In this document: positions 1 through 4,548 of the stretch, piece after piece
Position numbering within the stretch: position 1 is the first letter of the stretch
How the letters are laid out: every line of letters starts with the position of its first letter
Translations under genes and position numbers: made by a program
NCBI GenBank assembly: GCA_937996595.1
Contig: CALKVC010000164.1
Coordinates: 1-12,785, forward strand
Reading direction: 5' to 3'
Origin: an uncultured Chitinophagaceae bacterium
GTDB lineage: Bacteria > Bacteroidota > Bacteroidia > Chitinophagales > Chitinophagaceae
Length of the DNA stretch: 12,785 bases
Notes under the pieces: model-generated
What the model was told of the DNA's origin: nothing
Database searches by the model: none
What the model saw: the letters and a program-made list of their open reading frames with translations, nothing else

Positions 1-39
1 GGTTATCAGCAGTATGTCAGTTTATTACTCGCAGGTTAA
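1..39 (+). CDS. C-terminal tail of an upstream gene (partial)
   Basis: Frame 1 reads GYQQYVSLLLAG and then TAA at 37-39, cut off by the window start. A Gly-Tyr-x-Gln-x-Val/Leu tail is typical of the extreme C-terminus of ABC transporter ATPase/permease proteins, and such genes are often found before nusB in Bacteroidota. Twelve residues are too few to prove it. The nusB promoter motif follows about 60 bp later, so nusB need not depend on this gene's transcript. Confidence 0.3.
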   Translation, partial: GYQQYVSLLLAG

Positions 40-100
40 GACAATTTTTCATTTGATCAAGATTTACAGGCTAATTCTGCGGCCTGAAATTTTAAACCCG

Positions 101-108
101 TAAATTTG
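101..108 (+). promoter_or_regulatory. Bacteroidota-type -7 element before nusB
   Basis: TAAATTTG matches the TAnnTTTG -7 consensus of Bacteroidota. It ends 24 nt before the nusB ATG. I see no clear -33 TTG at the ideal spacing; a CTG at 77-79 is the nearest candidate. Confidence 0.5.
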
Positions 109-132
109 CAGCCAAAATAAAGTTCTTTACAA

Positions 133-1065
133 ATGATCAGCAGAAGAAATATCCGGGTTAAAGTGATGCAGACCTTATACAGCATGGATACGGTAAGCGG
201 ACAAGCCAAACCCGGAGAACCACTTTCCGTCCTGACCAGGAAAATTGAAGAAAGCAGGAATTTATTCACATACCTTATATATTTTATTACCGAAGTAGCC
301 CGGTATGCCGAAACAGATGCCAGGTTAAAAGCGAGCAAACATCTGCCTACGGCGAGCGACCTGTCTACCAATACCCGCATTGCCGGCAATGAATTGTTAT
401 GGAAAATTGTTGAGAGCCCGGATTATAAGGCCATCTTATCTGCCGGTAAATTACCCGGCCTGATGGATTCCGACCTGGTTAAAAAGGTATATGCTGAGCT
501 GAAAACTACTCCGGAATACCAGGAATACACTGAACTGGCTCAACGCGATAAGAAATCTGAAAGAAAAATCCTGGAATTCATTTTTGCTAACATGATGCTG
601 CCAAATGAATTGTTCATTAACCATGTGGAGGAGCATTTCATTAACTGGGACGATGATGCTGAAATGATGCAAACCCTTGTTCCTGCTTACCTGAATAAAC
701 CCGGAGAACATAGTTTCAGTGAGTTCCTGAGCAAGGAAAAATGGGATTTTGCCAAATCGCTGTTGCAAACGGTGATGGACAAATCGGATTTTTGCCTGGA
801 ACTGATAAAACCCAAACTTAAAAACTGGGATGCTGACCGGATTGCTTCGCTGGATCTGATCATCCTGCAAATGGGTGTATGCGAGTTCCTGTATTTTGAA
901 ACGATTCCCACCAAGGTTACCATCAATGAATATATCGACATTGCTAAGGCTTACAGTACGTCGCAAAGCGGCCAGTTTGTGAATGGGTTGCTCGATAACA
1001 TACACAAGGAATTGACTGCAGATAACAAGATTGAAAAAAAGAATTTTAAAAACAGTACTTTATAA
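133..1065 (+). CDS. nusB: Transcription antitermination factor NusB, long Bacteroidota form
   Basis: NusB binds boxA RNA with NusE (ribosomal protein S10) and supports antitermination during rRNA transcription. The protein opens with the NusB helix-1 signature (RRNIRVKVMQTLYSMD, residues 4-19), and residues 200-295 are the rest of the domain, including PTKVTINEYIDIAKAY (259-274) and the QFVNGLLDNI helix (281-290). Between them lie about 180 residues not found in the roughly 140-residue NusB of E. coli; a total near 310 is usual for Bacteroidota. The ATG at 133 is chosen because helix 1 starts right there and a -7 promoter motif ends 24 nt upstream. The stop at 1065 is 1 bp from the ATG of the downstream lipoprotein gene, so the two are probably cotranscribed. 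The C-terminus is Lys/Asn-rich (TADNKIEKKNFKNSTL). Confidence 0.95.
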   Translation: MISRRNIRVKVMQTLYSMDTVSGQAKPGEPLSVLTRKIEESRNLFTYLIYFITEVARYAETDARLKASKHLPTASDLSTNTRIAGNELLWKIVESPDYKAILSAGKLPGLMDSDLVKKVYAELKTTPEYQEYTELAQRDKKSERKILEFIFANMMLPNELFINHVEEHFINWDDDAEMMQTLVPAYLNKPGEHSFSEFLSKEKWDFAKSLLQTVMDKSDFCLELIKPKLKNWDADRIASLDLIILQMGVCEFLYFETIPTKVTINEYIDIAKAYSTSQSGQFVNGLLDNIHKELTADNKIEKKNFKNSTL

Positions 1066-1066
1066 T

Positions 1067-1516
1067 ATGAACTTTCGCCAATTCATTTTATTAATCATCA
1101 CCGGATTTTTCAGTTTTTCGTTAACCAGTTGTGATGTACGTAAGAAAGACAAACAGGCACCCATTCCCGCTAAGCCCATCCCAGCCGAAATGAAAGTGCC
1201 AACTACGGTACAGGTAATTGACAGTATATACGATTTTGGCAGTGTGGCAGAAGGTGAAGTGGTAGAATACAGCTACCGGTTTAAAAATACCGGCAATAAT
1301 CCGCTGGTGGTTACCCATGTTTCTGCCAGTTGTGGCTGCACAGTTCCTGAAAAACCGGAAGAACCGGTAAAACCGGGTGAAATGGGATTCATCAAAGTTA
1401 AATTCAACAGTGAAAACAGGCCCGGGGAAGTACACAAAACGGTTACCGTTACTTCCAATGCCAACCCGCCCTTTAATGACCTGTTATTAAAGGGCACCGT
1501 AATAGGAAAACAATAA
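1067..1516 (+). CDS. DUF1573 lipoprotein
   Basis: A 149-residue exported protein. Residues 1-21 form a lipoprotein signal peptide with lipobox LTSC, so Cys22 is the likely lipidated residue. The mature part holds one DUF1573 domain (about residues 50-147), an immunoglobulin-like/MSP-type fold with the typical YDFGSVAEGEVVEY start, a central SCGCT turn, and a KVKFNS...G.VHKTVTVTSN strand pair. The function of the family is unknown; a cell-envelope location is inferred from the signal. The frame is open back to a TTG at 1031 inside nusB, but ATG 1067 places the signal peptide at the true N-terminus and is preferred. It follows nusB by 1 bp and precedes yajC by 51 bp, an arrangement often seen in Bacteroidota. 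Confidence 0.9.
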   Translation: MNFRQFILLIITGFFSFSLTSCDVRKKDKQAPIPAKPIPAEMKVPTTVQVIDSIYDFGSVAEGEVVEYSYRFKNTGNNPLVVTHVSASCGCTVPEKPEEPVKPGEMGFIKVKFNSENRPGEVHKTVTVTSNANPPFNDLLLKGTVIGKQ

Positions 1517-1567
1517 TCATTCATAAACAAACCGGTTGCCTTTTGGCAGCCAAAAACAAAAACAAAT

Positions 1568-1909
1568 ATGCAATTACTTAGTATTTTTCTGATGATGGAC
1601 CCGCAGGGAAAAGGCGGAAGCACGAGCACACTGATCATGATGGGATTGATGATCCTGGTTTTCTGGATGTTTATGATTCGCCCGCAGGCAAAAAAGGCAA
1701 AACAGCAAAAAACATTTATCAATAACCTGCAAAAAGGAGAAAAAGTGGTAACCATTGCCGGTATTCATGGTACAATCAATAAAGTTAATGAAGATGGAAC
1801 GCTGATGCTGGAAGTGAGCCCGGGCAGTTACATAAAGATTGAAAAAAGTTCTATCAGCATGGAATGGTCTGCTAATGTGAATAAGCCGGCCGCTGAAGTG
1901 AAAAAATAG
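1568..1909 (+). CDS. yajC: Preprotein translocase subunit YajC
   Basis: YajC is a small inner-membrane protein that associates with SecDF and the SecYEG translocon. The 113-residue product has a single transmembrane helix (about residues 20-38, LIMMGLMILVFWMFMIRPQ) followed by the family hallmark RPQAKKAKQQKTF and a soluble domain with GEKVVTIAGIHGTI (57-70) and a basic/hydrophobic C-terminus. Length matches the usual 85-115 residues. The ATG at 1568 gives a short hydrophobic lead; a Met at codon 9 or 10 would also be workable. It lies 51 bp after the DUF1573 gene, with no clear promoter motif of its own, and is followed by a repeat array. Its partner secDF is encoded about 2.6 kb further right. 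Confidence 0.93.
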   Translation: MQLLSIFLMMDPQGKGGSTSTLIMMGLMILVFWMFMIRPQAKKAKQQKTFINNLQKGEKVVTIAGIHGTINKVNEDGTLMLEVSPGSYIKIEKSSISMEWSANVNKPAAEVKK

Positions 1910-1914
1910 TATTT

Positions 1915-2030
1915 GATGTATGATGTATGATTTATGATGTATGATCTGAGATGTATGATTTTATGATGTAAGATGTGTAATATTTAGTACCTTCTTCAAA
2001 TCATACATCATACATCACACATCATAAATA
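1915..2030. repeat. Heptamer tandem array with inverted arms between yajC and coaE
   Basis: The left arm (1915-1978) consists of nine consecutive copies of a GATGTAT unit: GATGTAT, GATGTAT, GATTTAT, GATGTAT, GATCTGA, GATGTAT, the 8-mer GATTTTAT, GATGTAA and GATGTGT. The right arm (2003-2030) has four units on the opposite strand: ATACATC, ATACATC, ACACATC and ATAAATA. Positions 1915-1930 are a perfect 16-bp reverse complement of 2001-2016, so the transcript could fold into a long hairpin. The central spacer (1979-2000) contains TACCTTCT, a weak match to a -7 element. The array is not followed by a clean T-run apart from TTTCCTTTTT at 2033-2042 directly before coaE. Confidence 0.85.
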
Positions 2031-2042
2031 TATTTCCTTTTT

Positions 2043-2654
2043 ATGTTGCGAATAGGTATCACCGGCGGAATCGGCAGCGGCAAAACGACTGTTGCCCGTA
2101 TTTTTGAGGTACTTGGTATACCTGTTTATTATGCAGATGATGCGGCTAAAAGGCTGATGAATGAAAACGCCGCCCTTAAACAGCAGATCGTGCAGCTTTT
2201 TGGCGATACGATATATGAAAACGGCTTTTTGAACCGAAGTAAACTGGCTTCACTCGTGTTTAAGAACCCGGAAAAATTATCTCAACTGAATAAAGCTGTA
2301 CACCCGGTAACCATTAAAGATGCAGAAGGCTGGATGCAACGGAATGAGGCAGACAAAATTTTAAAAATCCCTTACGCCATCAAGGAAGCGGCGCTTATTT
2401 TTGAAAGTGGTGCGGAAAGCCATTTAAATTTTGTTATTGGTGTTTATGCACCTGAAGCGCTGAGGTTAAACCGTGTAATGAACAGGGATAAACTAAGCCG
2501 CGAAGCGGTGCTTTTACGCATGGAAAAACAGATGGATGAAGAGGAAAAAATGGGCCGCTGCCATTTTGTAATTACAAATGACGAAGCCCAATTATTGATA
2601 CCGCAGGTGGAGGAATTGCATAAGAAGATATTGAATCTGAAATCTAACATTTAA
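2043..2654 (+). CDS. coaE: Dephospho-CoA kinase CoaE
   Basis: Catalyses the last step of coenzyme A biosynthesis, ATP-dependent phosphorylation of the 3'-hydroxyl of dephospho-CoA, in the cytosol. The 203-residue length is normal for the family. The P-loop GGIGSGKT is at residues 8-15, followed by the substrate-region motif VYYADDAAKRLM (28-39), the conserved central stretch around HPVTIKDAE (86-94), and the CoaE lid-type region with ALRLNRVMNRDKLSREAVLLRME (about 138-160). The C-terminal F/VVITND motif is present as FVITND. The ATG at 2043 starts directly on the first beta strand (MLRIGITGG), so no earlier start is needed. The gene is flanked by repeat arrays on both sides and converges on the aminotransferase. 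Confidence 0.95.
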   Translation: MLRIGITGGIGSGKTTVARIFEVLGIPVYYADDAAKRLMNENAALKQQIVQLFGDTIYENGFLNRSKLASLVFKNPEKLSQLNKAVHPVTIKDAEGWMQRNEADKILKIPYAIKEAALIFESGAESHLNFVIGVYAPEALRLNRVMNRDKLSREAVLLRMEKQMDEEEKMGRCHFVITNDEAQLLIPQVEELHKKILNLKSNI

Positions 2655-2870
2655 ACGTTAAAGTCGTTTATGTCGTTTAAGACGTTACTTTATTCAAATC
2701 ATAATAAAAGTCACATAAAGTCACATATAGTTTAACGACTTAAACGACCCACACGATTTAAACGACTTAAACCTTCCACACAACTTAAACAACCTAACCT
2801 TTCACACGTCTTAAACGACTTTAAACCTTTACACGTTTTAAACCTTTCAAACGACTTAAACCTCCCCCCC
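2655..2870. repeat. Degenerate GTCGTTTAA/TTAAACGAC array in the coaE-aminotransferase convergent gap
   Basis: The left arm (2663-2689) has GTCGTTTAT, GTCGTTTAA and GACGTTACT in tandem. The middle has two tandem copies of AAAGTCACAT (2707-2716, 2717-2726). The right arm (2731-2865) carries the opposite orientation, TTAAACGAC and variants, in larger units that begin with CACAC or similar at 2750, 2777, 2803, 2831 and 2848 and end in TTAAACC plus a pyrimidine run. Positions 2663-2680 match the reverse complement of 2731-2748 at 16 of 18 bases. A run of seven C ends the array at 2864-2870, next to the aminotransferase stop. It fills the whole gap between convergent genes, so it could act as a bidirectional 3'-end structure; that is inference. 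Confidence 0.85.
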
Positions 2871-2873
2871 AAC

Positions 2874-4067
2874 TCATTTCAACACTGCCAGCGCATTCCT
2901 GATCTTTTCAAATCCTTTTTCAATATTTTCGGAGCTGTTGGCAAATGAAATACGGATGCAATTGGGCTCACCGAAGGCTTTTCCGGTAACCACCGAAACA
3001 TGGGCCGTATGCAGGAAATACATGCATAAATCGTCTGCATTGCTGATGGTTTCGCCGGCAGGTGTAACTGTGCCAAAATATGATTTAACATCGGGAAAAA
3101 CATAAAAAGCACCGGGCGGTTCATTGCAGATGATACCCGGAATGCTGCTGATTAGTTTCATCACTTTATCCCTGCGTTCCCTGAATTTTTCAACCATGGA
3201 ATGTGTTGGCTGCAGCGTGCCTGTTAAAGCGGCTATGGCTGCCCGTTGGGTAACGGCGTTGGCGCCGCTGGTAAACTGCCCCTGAATCTTATCGCATGCT
3301 TTGGCTATGTCAGCCGGGGCCGCAATATAGCCCAGCCTCCATCCCGTCATGGCAAACCCCTTACTCAGGCCGTTTATGATGATTACCCTGTCTTTCAGAA
3401 AATCAAAACCGGCGATACTTTCGTGCTTTCCGGTGAAATTGATATGTTCATAAATCTCATCGCTCATGATAAACACCTGCGGATGGTTTTTAAAAACGGC
3501 TGCCAGCGATTCAAGCTCATTTTTCGTATACACGGCACCGGTAGGATTACATGGCGTTGAAAACATAAAGAGCCTTGTTTTATCCGTGATAGCGGCTTCA
3601 AGCTGTTCGGCGGTAATCTTAAACCCGTTTTCCAGGCTGGTTTTCACCAGTTTTACGATTCCTCCCGCCAGCCTCACAATTTCACTGTAGGTTACCCAGT
3701 AAGGAGTCGGAATAATCACTTCATCGCCTGCATCCACTATACTTAAAACCGTATTGGCAATACTTTGTTTGGCGCCGGTACTTACCACCACCTGGTCGGG
3801 CGTGTAATGCAGACCGTTATCTCTTAACAATTTTGTACAAACGGCTTCCCGTAAGTCGAGGTAACCGGCAACCGGCGTATAATGGCTGAAATTGTCATCT
3901 ATAGCCTTCTTGGCGGCTTCTTTAATATGTGCCGGAGTGTCAAAATCAGGTTCCCCCAGGCTGAGGTCGGTGATGTCTATTCCATTGGCCCTCAACTCTC
4001 GGCCAAGTTTGGCCATTTTCAATGTTTCAGGCTCATTGAACCGGGATAACAGGGAAGATAAACGCAT
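2874..4067 (-). CDS. PLP-dependent aspartate-type aminotransferase (class I)
   Basis: A 397-residue fold-type I aminotransferase, most likely aspartate aminotransferase of subgroup Ib (AspB/AspC-like), exchanging amino groups between aspartate and 2-oxoglutarate in the cytosol. Visible landmarks: LSLGEPDFDTP (35-45), the STGAKQSI cofactor loop (96-103), NPTG with Asn174, SDEIY with Asp203 and Tyr206, the Schiff-base lysine Lys236 in INGLSKGFAMTGWRLGY, Arg244, and Arg372 in CIRISFA for the substrate alpha-carboxylate. All key residues are present and the length is normal. Exact substrate (Asp, aromatic, or mixed) cannot be fixed from the sequence. The ATG at 4067 is 21 nt downstream of a -7 promoter motif on this strand. 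The gene ends against the repeat array that separates it from coaE. Confidence 0.92.
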   Translation of the reverse strand: MRLSSLLSRFNEPETLKMAKLGRELRANGIDITDLSLGEPDFDTPAHIKEAAKKAIDDNFSHYTPVAGYLDLREAVCTKLLRDNGLHYTPDQVVVSTGAKQSIANTVLSIVDAGDEVIIPTPYWVTYSEIVRLAGGIVKLVKTSLENGFKITAEQLEAAITDKTRLFMFSTPCNPTGAVYTKNELESLAAVFKNHPQVFIMSDEIYEHINFTGKHESIAGFDFLKDRVIIINGLSKGFAMTGWRLGYIAAPADIAKACDKIQGQFTSGANAVTQRAAIAALTGTLQPTHSMVEKFRERRDKVMKLISSIPGIICNEPPGAFYVFPDVKSYFGTVTPAGETISNADDLCMYFLHTAHVSVVTGKAFGEPNCIRISFANSSENIEKGFEKIRNALAVLK

Positions 4068-4088
4068 ATTTTATATAGTAAGTTGCTG

Positions 4089-4096
4089 CAAAAGTA
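4089..4096 (-). promoter_or_regulatory. -7 element before the aminotransferase
   Basis: On the minus strand this reads TACTTTTG, a full TAnnTTTG match, ending 21 nt before the aminotransferase ATG. A TTTG on the same strand (plus 4112-4115) lies 15 bp upstream, shorter than the usual spacer of about 19, so the -33 element is uncertain. Confidence 0.5.
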
Positions 4097-4097
4097 A

Positions 4098-4274
4098 CTA
4101 TTTATCACAGCCAAAATTAACTGGCTCCATTTTCATTGCAATGATTAACCATACGGCATCGTTGTAAACGATAATCATTGCTTTCGTTTGGTACTTATCA
4201 TACAAAGGAAACAATTTTTCATCCTGCCGCCGGCTAAACACAAATGAAATGCCTTCAATTAAATTATTAACCAT
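4098..4274 (-). CDS. Possible small ORF, 58 residues, unknown
   Basis: An ATG at 4274 opens a 58-codon frame ending in TAG at 4098-4100. The peptide starts MVNNLIEGISFVFSRRQDEK, has a hydrophobic stretch AMIIVYNDAVWLIIAMKM (32-49), and ends NFGCDK. I recognise no family. In favour: an A-rich leader before the ATG (GGGTAAATG) and a mixed, protein-like composition. Against: it is short, it contains the palindromes at 4133-4180, its stop abuts the aminotransferase -7 element, and its only upstream promoter-like motif (TATTTATG on the minus strand) has a mismatch to TAnnTTTG. It may be a chance frame. Confidence 0.25.
   Translation of the reverse strand: MVNNLIEGISFVFSRRQDEKLFPLYDKYQTKAMIIVYNDAVWLIIAMKMEPVNFGCDK
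4133..4180. repeat. Nested palindromes with three CATTG/CAATG half-sites
   Basis: TCATTGCAATGA (4133-4144) is a perfect 12-bp palindrome. CAATGATTA (4139-4147) is also the exact reverse complement of TAATCATTG (4172-4180), and between them ATCGTT/AACGAT (4158-4163, 4167-4172) form a further inverted pair around GTA. The arms are mutually exclusive. This could be an operator or a chance cluster in AT-rich DNA. Confidence 0.4.
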
Positions 4275-4494
4275 TTACCCGTGATGATAACTATGGCCAT
4301 CCATACTATCATAAATACAATTTCGCATCCCGGAATCCGGAAAACCCACCAACCGGTTTATTCGCATGATTAAGTACACTTCTAATCAAATATATTTTTA
4401 TTGTAATATTTAATAAGTAATACCATTGAAAATCAAATAATAACGCTTAAAAGGGTAAATATGGCCAGCAACTAAGTTCAAATGCTTTTTCCCC

Positions 4495-4502
4495 TATCTT
4501 TG
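4495..4502 (+). promoter_or_regulatory. -7 element before secDF
   Basis: TATCTTTG matches TAnnTTTG in full and is followed by a 46-nt A-rich leader to the secDF ATG at 4549. A clear TTG -33 box is not present at 17-23 bp upstream. Confidence 0.55.
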
Positions 4503-4548
4503 CACACTCTAAAAAAATTAACTACTTAGATAAAAAAAGTACATTAAC

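Larger units (their letters stand above)
4068..4548. other. 481-bp divergent intergenic region between the aminotransferase and secDF
   Basis: Holds the minus-strand promoter motif for the aminotransferase (4089-4096), a possible 58-codon minus-strand ORF (4098-4274), nested palindromes at 4133-4180, a GC-richer patch around 4320-4355 with CCGGAATCCGG and AACCGGTT, an AT-rich tract (about 4380-4440), and the secDF -7 element (4495-4502). No RNA gene or recognised riboswitch was seen. Confidence 0.7.

Noticed and set aside
451..1005. 184-codon minus-strand ORF antisense to nusB
   Set aside because: It lies wholly inside nusB, has no recognisable motif, and nusB itself has clear family signatures.
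1031..1066. TTG start giving a 161-residue DUF1573 protein that overlaps nusB
   Set aside because: It would put 12 residues before a textbook lipoprotein signal peptide; ATG 1067 fits better.
1541..1555. Palindrome TTTTGGC-A-GCCAAAA just before yajC
   Set aside because: A real perfect inverted repeat, but with too short a loop for a good hairpin and no T-run; too little to call an operator or terminator.
1273..1755. 160-codon minus-strand ORF across the DUF1573-yajC junction
   Set aside because: It is antisense to two genes with strong domain evidence, and its translation shows no family motif.
1915..2870. CRISPR array at the repeats around coaE
   Set aside because: Units of 7 to 28 bp are contiguous and degenerate, with no unique spacers of equal length, and no cas genes are present.
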